Program-made: the position numbers and the translations under genes
Assembly: GCF_029407905.1 (NCBI RefSeq)
Contig: NC_073637.1
Coordinates: forward strand, 49,042,501-49,106,500
Source of the DNA: Bubalus kerabau
Taxonomy: Eukaryota > Chordata > Mammalia > Artiodactyla > Bovidae
Reading direction: 5' to 3'
DNA: 64,000 bases
Notes under the pieces: model-generated
Told to the model about the DNA's origin: nothing
The model's database searches: none
Seen by the model: only the letters and a program-made list of their open reading frames with translations
Part shown: in pieces, positions 22,894 through 34,735 of the stretch
How the letters are laid out: each line of letters starts with the position of its first letter
How positions within the stretch are numbered: position 1 is the stretch's first letter

Positions 22894-24020
22894 TGATTGT
22901 GAAGTAGATCATCTTTAAGAGGAAACCCAAGGCTACTGGTTTTTATGACATATTTGCATAAGCTGGTGTAAATTCACCCCTGAATAACTTGGCTGATGAG
23001 AGAATAAAAACAACACATTTCTTCAAGTGAACAGACATCCATGCATATGTACCTTGTTGAGGCAAGGTCGTGGTAGGATGTGATATGCATACCTCTGTAG
23101 GGAAATATACCTATTTCACCACGAAAACTTGGTATATGAAATCCCCTAAGACATAGGACACTAGGGAGAAACAGAAGGAAATCAGGAGATTTGATGTCAG
23201 AGCCTGGGAGATATTAGGATTACACTTCTAAAATAGTGGATTATACAATCTTCAGGAAGAGTTTTCTAATTATGACAGACTCAAATATAAAATTTTCGAG
23301 ATGGGCAATACTGACTCCTATGGGGTATATGGACACAGTTGGAGAATGTTTTCTGGCTGCCAGAGAAAAATTATATCTTCATTTAAAGTCGAAAGAACAC
23401 CTAGGTTCCTACCTGACTAGATTCTAGAGAGGTCAGTTCAAATATCAAAACAACACATATTTCCCTTGCTTTCAAATTTTCGCAATATAATCGGTAGCCA
23501 GACAAAATATTAGTTCTTTTTTAGCCAGAGACAGTAGCATAAAAAAGAGATATGGGTGTTTCTGTTATAATGCCAATGTTTGCACTATTGGAAAACCTTC
23601 CATTCTGCAAAATTGAACACTAAAAATAACAAGGCCCATGAGGAAAATAAAACAAGGGGAGACCACTCAAAACTTGGAATTTGAAGAGCAGAGCACTAAA
23701 AAAATAAAGTTACCATCCTAAACACACACACACCCCCCAGCACACAGCCACCCTGGTATCAGTAACACACGAACAGCATTTGTGCCGCCTTCAAAGTCAG
23801 TTGGTTACCATTAGTCCTAAGTCCTGGAGCTCCTACTTGGTCCTTTGAGATGTCGGTTTTCCAAAATGAATCATTTTTCTCGAAACTAAAAATCTGATCT
23901 ACTGTTTAGACTTTTTCATTAATCCATTGTTCTAACACAGGGATTGATGTCTTAGCAGTTTCTTAATCTGGATTGACAGCTTCAGCAGTGAGTTTAACAT
24001 AGTTGCACACCTAGAGATGG
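22894..24020. other. Single-copy sequence
   Basis: Only a short CA/C-rich tract at about 23721-23740 stands out. The frame 23236-23427 has no domain. Confidence 0.5.
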
Positions 24021-24021
24021 T

Positions 24022-24190
24022 CTGTTTTTCTTCTTTTTTTAAAACTTTATTTTTAATTTTGGGGGAATTGCTTTATAATGCTGTGTTGTCTTCTGCCATA
24101 CAACAACATGGATCAGCCATAATTATAAATGTATTTCCTCCCTCTTGAGTCTCCCTCGCCTCTCCCATCCCACCTCTCTTGGTCATCACC
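24022..24190 (-). mobile_element. L1 3' terminus, heavily truncated
   Basis: Antisense ruminant L1 3' end: T-rich start, 'ggggaattgctttataatgctgtg', 'aacatggatcagccataa', 'ctcccatcccacctctcttgg'. Confidence 0.85.
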
Positions 24191-24874
24191 ATAGAGTTGT
24201 CCTTGAAGCACCAAAGGAAAAGGCTTCTGTAGCCTTTAAAAAAGCTTTTAAGCTTTTTTCCTGAAGGTCTTCCTGTGTAGCTGTGATTTTTCTATAATTG
24301 TGACAAAACTTGCTTGGGATAACTTTAAAACATTAAGCTACCACAACCTACATAAGAACCAAGATTACTTCTGATGTTTTAAGAACATCTTTCTCTTTAC
24401 CAGTCATCCATGGAATAATTTACATCAAAGAATTGGCCATTTTACAAAAACAAATCCTCCTAATTCATGTGCTGTGTAAGGTTCCTACATCATGTTGTGA
24501 ATGCCAGATTAGTCTCTATAAACCTCTGTCTCCTTGGCTGTATTCCGAACTTGATTCATCATTAATCCATGCCAGAGTTTTACAATAATAATACAGTAAA
24601 CAAGATTTTGCATGTTGACGAGCAGTGTAGAGTTGCTATGCCTGGTGGAGGTGAACTTTAAGGAAGGACGAGGTAATATCTTGGAAAAGAAGAAACAAAA
24701 CCACCTCTGTAAGTAATTCTAACATAGTTTTAACTGTGATGGTATATTTGACACCAAATAACTACACTGTTTCTTTTCCAGCTAAACGTTTCATCCTTTC
24801 TTCTTTCCCTCTTTCTTTCCTTGCTTTCGCGCCTTTGTTTTTTAATCTAATGTTTTCTTTTATCTGTGTCATTT
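24191..24874. other. Single-copy sequence
   Basis: Pyrimidine-rich patch at about 24795-24835 ('ctttcttccctctttctttcc'). Nothing else seen. Confidence 0.5.
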
Positions 24875-25670
24875 TTTTCTGTATGTACTACACATCAAGT
24901 ATCTACCATGTGGGAGGAACACTGCTGAAATAATGGCAAAAACAGAGTTTAGAGTGTTGTGGGAAGATGTACATTAAACACGTAATCACACAAGCAAACT
25001 AACAGGTGATAAGTATTACCAAGAAGAGGCTCTGTAAGTGACTGTCAGATGAGGAATACATCTTAGATATGTCATCTAGGCTTCCCTGAGGAAATCAACT
25101 CAGAAAAAATGAGTGGGGTTAATGAGGCTAAAGGGCTTCCCAGGTGGTGCTAGTGGTAAAGAACCCATCTGCCAATACAGGAGACATCAAAGACACAGGT
25201 AGAATCCCTCGGTTGGGAAGATCCCCTGGGGGCGGGGATGGCAACCCACTCTGGTATTCTTGCCTGGGGAATCCCATGGATAGAGGAGCCTGGTGGGCTA
25301 CAGTCCATGGGGTTGCAAAGAGTAGAACATGACAGAAGCAACTTAGCACGCACACAGTGAGGCTAAAACAGGAAAGAAGGACTTCCTACCAGAAGGAACT
25401 TGTGTGCAATGACGTCGCAGCCCTGGTGAGGACAGTGCTTATGAGGAACTGAATGAGGGCCAGTGGGGTTGGATGACAGAGCGCATGGAGAGGACTCAGG
25501 GTAAAGATGAATACTGTGGGGCCTTGCTAGCCTGGGGTGACATAAAGATCTTCATCTTTAACTCCAGAGAAACAGGAATCATTGAAATGTTTCCAACCAT
25601 GAAATGTATGATGTGATCAGATTTTCGTTTTGAAAATATGTCTCTGATTATAACATAATCAGACCAATAT
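24875..25670 (+). repeat. Unnamed ancient interspersed repeat, copy B
   Basis: Begins 'catcaagtatctaccatgtggg' and continues through 'gtaatcacacaagcaaact', 'ggcttccctgaggaaatc' and, after the inserted Bov-tA, 'agaaggaacttgtgtgcaatg', 'gggccagtggggttggatgac', 'ggggccttgctagcctgg' and 'gatgtgatcagattttcg'. The same ordered blocks occur at 54290-54990. Noncoding. Confidence 0.5.
25133..25357 (+). mobile_element. Bov-tA SINE with target-site duplication
   Basis: Sense, nearly full length ('gggcttcccaggtggtgctag' to 'caacttagcacgcacacag'). TGAGGCTAAA lies at 25123-25132 and again at 25358-25367, so it landed inside the older repeat. Confidence 0.97.
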
Positions 25671-25719
25671 ATCATTTTTGTGCTTGCTGCAATTTTGCAT
25701 CTTCAAAACATCTCTGTAA

Positions 25720-25800
25720 GGAAAGAGCAACCCCGATGTTGACATCCTTAATTCCGTTTTGCAGATAGACAGACTGAGGCACAAAGAAGGAACCGTCCTT
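25720..25800 (-). mobile_element. MIR SINE remnant
   Basis: 'ttccgttttgcagatagacagactgaggcacaaagaagg' is the diverged antisense MIR core. Confidence 0.62.
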
Positions 25801-26260
25801 TGCCTCGTTAGGCCTGCTTTGCTCTTCACATTTTTTTCTGTCATGTGGGGTGATAGGATAGCTGTGAAGCAAAGCATATATGTATAATCATTTGACCTTT
25901 CTTTGAACAGAGGTCCCTGAGTCCCTCATTTTCCCTACTTCCAATCCAGTAAACGGCTTTTACTCCTGCCTGAGCTTTCATTTACAAACTACTTCTGTTT
26001 CTGTTTTACTGGAGGGGTTTATAGGTTTTTCTGTCACATTAAACACACATCTTTAGGGATCTATCACCAAAAAGGGAATTTTGAAAAGACCACTAGAATT
26101 AACAAAAGTGAAAAAGAAGTTGGAGTTTTGGCAGTAAATTATCTACCTGAGGCCACATTGGCTCATTCCCTTGGCAGCCCTGCTTATTATGAAAAGTTTT
26201 CATAAATAATTCAAGCCTTCCACTTATACTCTACATAATTCCTCTTAGGGAAACAACACA
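25801..26260. other. Single-copy sequence
   Basis: Nothing recognised. Confidence 0.5.
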
Positions 26261-26262
26261 GT

Positions 26263-26404
26263 TTTTTTTGTTTTTTGTTTTCATTTTGTTTTGTTTGCCA
26301 CACCACTCTACTTGTGAGATCTTACTTCTCTGACCAGGGATAGAACCCAGGCTTGTGGGAGTGGAAGCACAGAGCCCTCACCATTGGACCTCCAGGGACT
26401 TCCC
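26263..26404 (-). mobile_element. CHR-type tRNA-Glu SINE
   Basis: Reverse orientation: T/G-rich tail at the left, 'gatcttacttctctgaccaggg', 'atagaacccaggct' (box B complement) and the head end 'ggacctccagggacttccct'. Confidence 0.88.
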
Positions 26405-26892
26405 TACAGTGTGCTTCTTTATTGAAGGGTTTCTGGCTAGGCAAGTCATACTCCCGCCCCTCCACATTTGCTGAAACCATTAAGGCATAGTATTAAGAGC
26501 TCCAGCAATATGCTAGGTGTCGTGCGAACGCTAAAGAAATACTGGATACTTCCCAGTAAATTTTGCATTCAATTTGCCACCTGAGTTTCTGCCCTGAACC
26601 TCCTTTTATGATACGTTCTTTCTCTTAGAAGGCAGAGTTGCTCTGAGAGGGCCCATCTTAGCAACTAATGGTTTCTGTACAAACAGTAGTTAACAGTCCG
26701 CTTGGCATGCAGTGGCTGCAGCAAAACTGCTTGAGGTGAAAGTGTGAGAGCTGGATCCCAGGCCAGAAGCAAGAAACTGAAGGAGAAGCTGTAAGCTTTC
26801 CACTTGTCTAGCAGACTATTTTTAGCGTCAAGAGGCGGTGGCTGGTGAGAAGGAATTGCCTTTTTACAAAATGTTTGAAGCAATAGTTCTCT
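26405..26892. other. Single-copy sequence
   Basis: No family recognised; somewhat less AT-rich than its surroundings. Confidence 0.5.
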
Positions 26893-26901
26893 TCAGTCTT
26901 T

Positions 26902-27064
26902 CAGTTCAATTCAGTTCAGTCACACAGTCATGTCCGACTCTTTGCAACCCCATGGACTGCAGCATGCCAGGCTTCCCTGTCCATCACCAACTCCCGGAGC
27001 TTGCTCAAACTCATGTCCATTGAGTCAGTGATTCCATCCATCCACCTCATCCTCTGTCGTCCCC
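26902..27064 (-). mobile_element. BovB 3' end fragment with short duplication
   Basis: Antisense BovB of 163 bp with the 3' terminal 'cagttcaattcagttcagtc' repeats at the left. TCAGTCTTT occurs at 26893-26901 and 27065-27073, consistent with a target duplication. Confidence 0.95.
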
Positions 27065-27073
27065 TCAGTCTTT

Positions 27074-28095
27074 AGTTGTGATCAAATCTTCAAAACTCCC
27101 AGAATAATGAATGGGCATCATATCAACTTACCTAGGGTTAATCACTTTGAATATGAAATGTGATCATAGTCTGATGATGTGAAAACACAAACCAAAACCA
27201 CAGTTCATCAGGTCAGGGCTCAGCGAGGTCTTCATTGCACACAAACACACATTCCTGGCAACCATGTCCAGAGACTGAAATGCTTAGTAGGCAGTGAGTA
27301 ATGGACAGACCTGGGTAGAGAATGAGCATGTTTGGGAACATTTTACAACTTTGAATTACTCCTCCTCTGAGACACTCAATGACTTGGATATTGGCATGGA
27401 GCCAGAAGGAAGATAGAATAGACGTAAAGGAATTGAATGGAAGGAGAATGGGAAGAGAAAGTCCAAAAAACAGAAAGGATTAAAGGGAAAGGAAACTAAT
27501 CAAAGGGATGCTTCCTAAAGCAGGTAAGAATATGAGGGACTGAGACCATGGAAGACACCATGATAATTTTGACTGGGAGCAACCAAGAGTGTTTATTGGT
27601 CTGAACATGCTATTTATATTCACGGTGTACAGCTTGTAATCTGTTTCTAAATATAAACTATTTAATCCTTCTTAAAATGAGGTACAGTAAAAGTAAATAA
27701 AGGCATTTCTAAAATGATTAGAATGTTAAGCTATACCAAAAAAAGGGGAGGGGGGCAAATAAAAATAAAAGATTCAAGAAATGAAATGAGAAGAGGCTTC
27801 TGTGAACTTCCTATTGCATAACTATATACTTAGCTTTGGATTCTGTTTTATAAGGCAAAGGGAGAAGTGATGTAGTACTGTTGAGTTAAAACTGCAAGAA
27901 CAATCAACACAACAAAACAGTTTAAAATTTTAGCAGAACACTAATGCTTTTTTTTTTCTGGTCCTGAAAAAATTATGCAGCAGATAAAATAAAGGGCAGT
28001 GTTTTCATTATGTTTTTTTAAAAACGAAAGAAAGGAAGAAAGGAAAAGGAATCTTATGAAACTGTTTTATATGTATATAGCATCTTATAATTTAT
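27074..28095. other. Single-copy sequence
   Basis: Short G/A-rich simple tracts (about 27740-27760) and a T-run at 27950. No gene or family recognised. Confidence 0.5.
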
Positions 28096-28240
28096 GCATT
28101 TGTTGTTGTTCAGTCACTAAGTCATGTCCGACTCTTTGCAACCCCATGGACTGCAGCACACCAGTCTTCCTTGTCCTTCACTATCTCCCAGAGTTTGCTT
28201 AAATCAGTCACTATTGAGTCGGTGATGCTATCTAACCATC

Positions 28241-28630
28241 TCATCTTCTTCCACCCTCTGCTCCTTTACCTTCAATAGTTTCTAGCATCAGGGTCTTTTC
28301 CAATGAGTCAGCTCTTCCCATCAGGAAACCAAAGTATTGGAGCTTCAGCATCAGTCCTTCCAATGAATATTCAGGTTTGATTTCCTTTGGGATTGACTGG
28401 TTTGATCTCCTTGCTATCCAAGGGACTCTCAAGAGTCTTCTCCAACACCACAATTTGAAAGCATCATTTCTTCTCTGCTCAGTCTTTTTTATGGTCCAGC
28501 TGTCACATCTGTACATGAGTACTGGAAAAACCATAGCTTTGACTATATAGACCTTTGTCAGCAAAGTGCTCTCTCTGCTTTTAATACAATGTCTAGGTAT
28601 GTCATAACTTTCCTTCCAAGGAGTAAGCAA
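28241..28630 (-). pseudogene. BovB ORF2 C-terminal fragment
   Basis: A 129-codon frame with the usual BovB order: TLLTKVYIVKAMVFPVLMY, then RRNDAFKLWCWRRLLRVPW, then SLEGLMLKLQYFGFLMGRAD. This is the thumb/C-terminal part downstream of the RT core. It is out of frame with the RT piece further upstream and so not expressible as one protein. Confidence 0.9.
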
Positions 28631-28850
28631 CTTCTAATTTCATGGCTGCAATCACTGTCTGCAGTGATTTTGGAGCCCAAGAAAATAAAATCTGTCACTT
28701 TTTATGCTTTTTCACCTTCTATTTGCTAGGAAGTGATGGGACCAGATGTCATGATCTTAGTTTTTTGAATTCTGAGTTTTAAGTCAGGATTTTTACTCTC
28801 CTCTTTAACCCTAATCAGGAGGCTTTTTAGTTCCTCTTAACTTTTTGCCA

Positions 28851-29471
28851 TTAGAGTGGTATCCTCTGCATATCTGAGGTTATTGATAATTCTCCTGGCA
28901 ATCTTGATTCCGTCTTGTAATTTATCCAGCCTCGCATTTTGCATGATGTACTCTGCATATCATATAAGTTAAATAAACAGTGTGACAATATACAGCCTTG
29001 ACGCACTCCTTTCCCAATTTTGAACCAGTCTGTTGTTCCATGTCCAGATCTAACTGTTGCTTCTTGACCCACATACAGATTTCTTAGGAGACAGGTAAGG
29101 TAGTCCGGCGTTCCCATCTCTTTTAGAATTTTCCACAGTTTATTGTGATCCACACAATCAAAGGCTTTCATGTAGTCAGTGAAACAGAAGTAGATGTTTT
29201 TATGGAATTCCCTTGCTTTCTCTATGACCCAATGAATGTTAGCTATTTGATTTCTGGTTCCTCTGCCTTTTCTAAATCCAATTTGTACATCTGGAAGCTC
29301 TCGGTTCACGTACTGTGGAAGCCTACCTTGAAGGATTTTGAGCATAACCTTACTAGCATGAGAAATGCACGCAATTGTATGGTATTTTGAACATTCTTTG
29401 GCATTCCCCTTCTTTGGGATTAGAATGAAAACTGACCTTTTCCAGTCCTGTTCCGCTGCTGAGTTTTCCAA
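28851..29471 (-). pseudogene. BovB reverse transcriptase fragment, inactive
   Basis: A 206-codon frame covering the RT fingers and palm. FILIPKKGN lies near residues 15-23, QIGFRKGRGTRNQ near 63-75, motif A FTDYMKAFD at 97-105 with the catalytic Asp 99, and motif B GKGVRQGCILS near 153-163. The frame then shifts and loses motif C. Read in the correct frame at 28862-28873, the usual YADD box is YAED, so a catalytic aspartate is also replaced. Confidence 0.92.
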
Positions 29472-29980
29472 ATTTGTGCATGTATTGAGTGTAGCACTTT
29501 AACAGCATCATCTTTTAGGATTTGAAACAGCTCAGTTAGAATTCCATCACCTCCACTAGCTTTGTTTGCAGTAATGCTTCCACTTGACTTCACACACCAG
29601 GATGTCTGGCTCTAGTTGAGTGACCACACTATGATGTCTTTCCTGGTCATTAAGATTTTTTAAGCATAGTTCTTCTATGTATTATTGCTACCTCTTCTTA
29701 ATCAATTCTGATTCTGTTAGGTTCTTACCATTTCAGTCATTTATCATGCTCATCCTTACATGAACTGCTCCCTTGGTATCTCCAGTTTTCTTGAAGAGAT
29801 CTCTAGTCTTTGCCATTATATTGTTTTCCTCTACTTCTTTCCATTTTTCATTTAAGAAGGCCTTCTTATCTCTCTTTGCTATTCTCTGTAACTCTGCCTT
29901 CAGTTAGGTATATCTTTCCCTTTCTCCCTTGCTTTTAGCTTCTCTTCTTTCCTCAGCTATTTGTGAAGCCTCCTCAGACA

Positions 29981-30195
29981 ATTCACAGTTTAAATCCTAT
30001 ATAAGTCCTATGACTTACATAGGAAACATAAAATGATCATTTTACAGACAAAATTTGCAAATATAACACTTTTTGTAAAATTGATGGACTCAAGTCTTCT
30101 GACTCTTAATTCAGTTCTGTTTCTTTGAAAAAGTTTTGGGTTGAAGGTAAACTATTAAACTAGTAATTCAACTTGTTGAATTGCCTCAAAATTAA
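29981..30195. other. Unassigned sequence, possibly MIR-like
   Basis: 'gatcattttacagacaaaatttgcaa' and 'actcaagtcttctgactctt' weakly recall antisense MIR, but too diverged to call. Confidence 0.3.
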
Positions 30196-30835
30196 CTGAC
30201 ATTTTTCATGTATATGGAGAAAACCATAATTTGAAAAGATATAGACACCCCAGTGTTCATTGCAACACTATTTACAATAGCTAAGACATTGAAACAATCT
30301 AAATATCCTGTCCTTTGGTGGATAAATGGATAAAGAAGATGTGGTGTATATATAATGGAATATTACTCAGCCACAGAAGAGTATTAAATAATGCCATTGG
30401 CAGCAGCATGGATGGCCTAGAGATTGTCATAGTTGAGTGAACTAAGTCAGACAGAGAAAAACAAATATCATATGGTATCGCTTATATGTGATATCTTAAA
30501 GAATGGTAAAAATGAGCTTCTTTACAAAACAGAGTCACAGATGTATAAAACAAACTTATGGTTGCCAAGGGGGGAATGGGGAAAGGACAAAGTGGGAGAC
30601 TGAGGATTGACATGTGCTCACTACTAAATATAAAATAGATAACTTACGGGGACGTACTGTATATAGCACAGGGAACTCTACTCAGTACTCTGTAATGACT
30701 ACATGGGAAAAGAATCTGAAAAAGAGTGTATCTATGTATATGTATAACTGATTCACTTTGCTGTACAGAAGACACTAACACAACATAGTAAGTCAACTAT
30801 AGTCCAATAAAAAATAATTTTAAAATATATAAGAA
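30196..30835 (+). mobile_element. L1 3' end, 5'-truncated
   Basis: Sense L1: end of ORF2 ('gttcattgcaacactatttac', 'ggaatattactcagcc'), then 3' UTR ('tatagcacagggaactctac', 'ttcactttgctgtacag', 'cagtccaataaaaaa'-type end). 5' truncated in the ORF2 C terminus. Confidence 0.92.
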
Positions 30836-31149
30836 AAGAAAATTTCAGTTTTCCTATTTTGAAAACCAGAGCATAGAATTTAAGGCAGTCATGACCACTG
30901 GAAAGCAAGATAGGAATTTCACAAAGAGAAAACTGGAGCAGAGAGGTAGGGCAGAAGCTATTTAAATTCTCTATATAAACTATTTTGAAATCTCTGGCTA
31001 CCCATGAACCATGTGTATGGCGAAGACAGACTTCAGTCAGCCCAGCTAAGAAAAATAAGAAACTGAGATTTACATTACTGCCCAAAAGGTAGAGTTCATG
31101 TTTGAATCTATTCAAGCCAGTTTCCTGCTAAAATAAAAATATCAACAGT
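30836..31149. other. Unassigned sequence
   Basis: No family recognised. The minus frame 30753-31115 crosses the L1 boundary and has no domain. Confidence 0.4.
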
Positions 31150-32025
31150 ATTTGTAGGAAAGTATGGAATCCAGAGAATCCTCAACATAATATTCATTAT
31201 GTCCAGGATACAACTAAACATATTTGTGATGTAAAATGAATATGGAAAATATGGTCTATTCTTAAGAGAAAAGACAATCAATGGATGAACTAGATATTGG
31301 AGTTAGCAGACCAGTACTCTAAAGAGGCTATTATTACTATGCTTATACTGAAGGGAAAGATTGAAAATCTCAGGAGAAATGTTTTAAAAAGAAACCAAAT
31401 TCAAATTACAAAAATGAAAACTATATTATCTCTCATAAAAATTCACTGGATAACATAACTGCAGAATTAAGATGACAGAGGAAAGAGTCAATAAACAAAG
31501 AAGTCTAGGGAAAAAAGAGGTCTAAATGAAAGTCAGTAGATAAATTAAGATGAAAATCTGAAAAATATTTAAACAAGCCAAAATGTGCAGGCAAAGAAGA
31601 ACAAAGGAAAAAGAAAAGGAGGGTGTGGCAAAGAGAAAAAAATCCAAAAGAAAGATGGAAGTCCAACACCATCAATAATAACATTCAATAACCTAACATT
31701 CCAATTTAAAAGGCAGATAAAATAGATTTAAAAAAGCAAGGCCCAACATTATGCTTTCTAAGGGACACTTTAAAGACACAAATAATTTAAGTAAAAGGAG
31801 ATCAGAATACTTTACTAATATTAGATAAATTATACTTTAAGACCAATAATATTACCAAAGATAAAAATGGAGATATAATTATGAATCAGTTCACTAGGAA
31901 GAAATAAAAATCATAAAAAGAACTTCAAAACACATTAAGCAAAAGTAACAAAATTATAAGGGCACAATAGACAGTTACCCAAATTAGACTAAGGAGATTT
32001 TACCATTCTTCTCTGAACAATTGGT

Positions 32026-32157
32026 GAGTGAAGTGAGTGAAGTCGCTCAGTCGTGTCCGACTCTTCGCGACCCCATGGACTGTAGCATAACCAGGTTCCT
32101 CCGTCCATGGGATTTTCCAGGCAAGAGTACTGGAGTGGGGTGCCATTGTCTTCTCCA
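32026..32157 (-). mobile_element. Single BovA unit with target-site duplication
   Basis: One BovA monomer in reverse orientation with no tRNA head, ending 'ccattgtcttctcca' as in the right half of Bov-A2. Flanked by GAACAATTGGT (32015-32025) and GAACAATAGGT (32158-32168). Confidence 0.93.
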
Positions 32158-32321
32158 GAACAATAGGTAGAAGAAGTAAACAACAAAGACACAGATGTCC
32201 TGAACAACACTATTACCCACATTGACTTAAATACTACCTCAAAACTGAAAAATATGCATTCTTTTCAAGTCTAAATGCTGTGTATAAAGAGATCTATTTG
32301 AGAGTCATAAAATATATTTCA

Positions 32322-32435
32322 AATTAAAAAAAATTTATATTGAAGCATAGTTGATTAACAGTGTTGTATTAGTTTCAGGTGTACAGGAAAGTGATTCAGT
32401 TATACATATACATCTATCTATCCTTTTTCAAATTC
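32322..32435 (-). mobile_element. L1 3' terminus, about 115 bp
   Basis: Antisense L1 3' end ('tatattgaagcatagttgat', 'gtttcaggtgtacagg', 'gattcagttatacatata') set inside the old sense L1. TTTCAAATT occurs at 32317-32325 and 32426-32434, but the right copy lies within L1-like sequence and may be coincidental. Confidence 0.82.
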
Positions 32436-32840
32436 TTTAAATATTCATATAAATGAAATCATATAACGTGTGCTCTCTAAATAAAATGGAATTAAAACCA
32501 GAAATTAGAACCAATAAAATATGTAGGAAAATCACACATATTTGGGAATTAACTAACATGCTCTTAAGCAGTTTGTGGAAAATAATTTTAACTGATTGAC
32601 TGTGAAAGTATCACATATGAAAATTTGTGGGATGTAGCTAAGTGTTTAGAGTCAAATTTATAATTTTTTCAGCTTTATGTATGTGTGTATATGTGTGTGT
32701 GTATATACACGTTTTTTCTTTTCCGATTATTTTCCATTATAGGTTACTGAGAGATAGCAAGTATAGTTCCCTTTGCTACACAGTAAATTGTTGTTGCTTA
32801 TGCTATTTTATGCAAATTGTTTCTGTTTAACCCTAATTTA

Positions 32841-33368
32841 GAAATTAGAAGAAGAAAAGCTATGACCAACCTAGACAGCATATTAAAAAGCAGAGACACT
32901 ATTTTGCCAACAAAGGTCTGTCTAGTCAAAGCTATGGTTTTTCCAGTGGTCATGTATGGATGTGAGAGTTGGAATATAAAGAAAGCTGAATGTCGAAGAA
33001 TTGATGCTTTTGAACTGTGGCATTGGAGAAGACTCTTGAGAGTCCCTTGGACTGCAGGGAAATCAAACTGATTTCCTAGGAAATCAGTCCTGAATATTCA
33101 CTGGAAGGACTGATGCTGGAGCTGAAACTCCAATACTTTGGCCACCTGATGTGAAGAACTGACTCATTAGAAAAGACCCTGAAATTGGGAAAGATTGAAG
33201 GCAGGAGGAGAAGGGGACAATAGAGGATGAGATGGTTAGATGGCATCACGGACTGGATGGACATGAGTTTGAGCAAGCTCCAGGAGTTGGTGATGGACAG
33301 GGAAGCCTGGTGTGCTGCAGTCCATGGGGTTGCAAAGAGTCAGACATGACTGAGCAACTGAACTGAAC
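32841..33368 (+). mobile_element. BovB LINE 3' end, sense, 10-bp duplication
   Basis: The only plus-strand BovB in the window. The frame 32817-33071 encodes the BovB C-terminal region (AMTNLDSILKSRD; LPTKV; MVFPVVMYGCESW; LRVPW). It ends in the 3' repeats 'tgagcaactgaactgaa'. CCCTAATTTA occurs exactly at 32831-32840 and 33369-33378. Confidence 0.97.
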
Positions 33369-33689
33369 CCCTAATTTATTTTGCCCCCCTCCCTTTACCA
33401 TTTGGTAACCATAGGTTTGTCTTCTGTCTGTAAGTCAGTGTCTGTTTTGTACATAGATGAGTTTGTGTTATTTTTTTAGATTTCACACGTATCACATAAT
33501 TTTGCCTTTCTCTGCCTGACTTGCTTCACTTAGTATGGTATTCTCTAGGTCCATCCATGCTGCTGCAAATGGCAATATTTCATTATTTTTTATGCTGAGT
33601 AATGTTTCTTTGTGTATATATATATCACATCTTTTTAAATCAGTCATCTGTTGCTGGGCACTTGTTTTCATGACAGCTATTGTAAATAG

Positions 33690-33891
33690 ATCTCCCTGGT
33701 AGCAGACGGTAAAGAATCTGCCTGCAGTGTGGGAGATATGGGTTCGATCTCTGGTCGGGAAGATTCCCTGGAGAATGGAATGGCAACCCACTCTAGTATT
33801 GCTGCCTGGGAAATCCCATGGACAGAGGAGGTGGCGGGCTACAGTCCATGGGGTTGCAAAGAGTCAGACACAACTGAATGACTTACACTAG
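33690..33891 (+). mobile_element. Bov-tA SINE with 9-bp duplication
   Basis: Sense Bov-tA lacking the first few head bases ('atctccctggtagcagacgg'). TGTAAATAG flanks at 33681-33689 and 33892-33900, and the L1 text continues across it. Confidence 0.96.
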
Positions 33892-33941
33892 TGTAAATAG
33901 TGCTGCTGATAGCGTTGCGGTGGATGTTATCTTTCCAAATT

Positions 33942-34152
33942 GGGGCTTCCCTGGTGGCTCCGTGGTAAAGAATCTGCTTGTCAATGCAGGAGACTTGGGT
34001 TCAATCCTAGAGTCGGGAAGATCCCCTGGAGAAGGAAATGGCAACCCACTCGAGTATTCTTGCCTGGGAAATCCCATGGACAGAAGAGCCTGGTGGGCTA
34101 CAGTCCATAGGGTCGCAAAAGAGTCTGATGTGATTTAGCAACTAAACAACAA
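33942..34152 (+). mobile_element. Bov-tA SINE with 12/13-bp duplication
   Basis: Sense Bov-tA, close to consensus ('gggcttccctggtggctccg' to 'tagcaactaaacaacaa'). ATCTTTCCAAATT at 33929-33941 matches ATCTTTCAAATT at 34153-34164 with one deleted base. Confidence 0.97.
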
Positions 34153-34612
34153 ATCTTTCAAATTAGAGTTTTCACCCTTTCTGGATATATGCCTACAAGT
34201 TGGATTGCTGAATAGTATGGTTTCTCTTTTTTAGCTTTTAAAGGACCCTCCATGCTGTTTTCCATAGTAGCTGTACCGATTTACATTCCCACCAACAGTG
34301 AAGAGAGTTCCCTTCTCTCCACATCCTCTACAGCATTTATTTTTTGTAGACTTCTTGATGATAGCCATAGAATTTATTGTTTTAATATTTGCATCTAAAA
34401 TTATTTTTCAAAATTTTCACCATAAGAAGCCAAGATTAAAAAAAGAGCAGAGTTAAGCAAAGAAAGAACCTGGGGGCAAAGTAACCTTAAAGCTACAGTA
34501 ATCAGAGACTGTAGTATAGGCCTTAAGATCTACAAATAATCAGCAGAAGAGAACAGATAGCTCAGGAATGGACCCCTACCTGTATAATTATATGATTTTT
34601 ATGTGTTTTTTT

Positions 34613-34735
34613 TCCTTTATTGTGGTAATAACACTTAACATGAGATTACACTCTTAACAAAGTTTTAAGTACTCACTACACTATTATTACCTATATGTAC
34701 AATGGCATATAAATTTTGAGAAAGTTGCTGATAGT
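34613..34735 (-). mobile_element. L1M 3' UTR fragment
   Basis: 'cctttattgtggtaataacacttaacatgagattacactcttaacaaag' resembles the antisense 3' UTR of L1M elements. ORF2 sequence resumes on its right side. Confidence 0.55.

Larger units (their letters stand above)
28098..29980 (-). mobile_element. BovB LINE, longest copy, 5'-truncated
   Basis: About 1.9 kb of antisense BovB from the 3' end ('tgttcagtcactaagtcatg') through the reverse transcriptase to upstream coding sequence ('gccttcttatctctctttgct'). Full BovB is about 3.2 kb with an endonuclease/RT frame, so the endonuclease part is absent. The RT frame is split by stops and frameshifts; RT pieces are listed separately. Confidence 0.96.
31150..32690 (+). 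mobile_element. Old L1 (L1M class), ORF1-ORF2 5' region
   Basis: A-rich sense L1. The best matches are 31650-32320 (ORF2 endonuclease: 'aaaaagcaaggcccaacatt', 'ctttaagaccaataatattacc', 'gcattcttttcaag') and 32436-32680 (endonuclease-RT linker: 'aaatgaaatcatataacgtg', 'gaaaatttgtgggatgtagc'). All frames are closed. The part before 31650 is inferred from continuity. Confidence 0.72.
32690..34367 (-). mobile_element. L1 3' half carrying three nested insertions
   Basis: Antisense L1: 'ttttccattataggttactg', 'ccctttgctacacag', 'gtccatccatgctgctgc', then ORF2 ('gtaatgtttctttgtgtat', 'tggattgctgaatagtatgg', 'cctctacagcatttatttt'). The L1 text continues across each nested BovB and Bov-tA, and each insert has its own target duplication. 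Confidence 0.92.

Noticed and set aside
28098..29980. BovB as a functional reverse transcriptase gene
   Set aside because: The endonuclease part is absent, the RT frame is shifted before motif C, and the catalytic box reads YAED.
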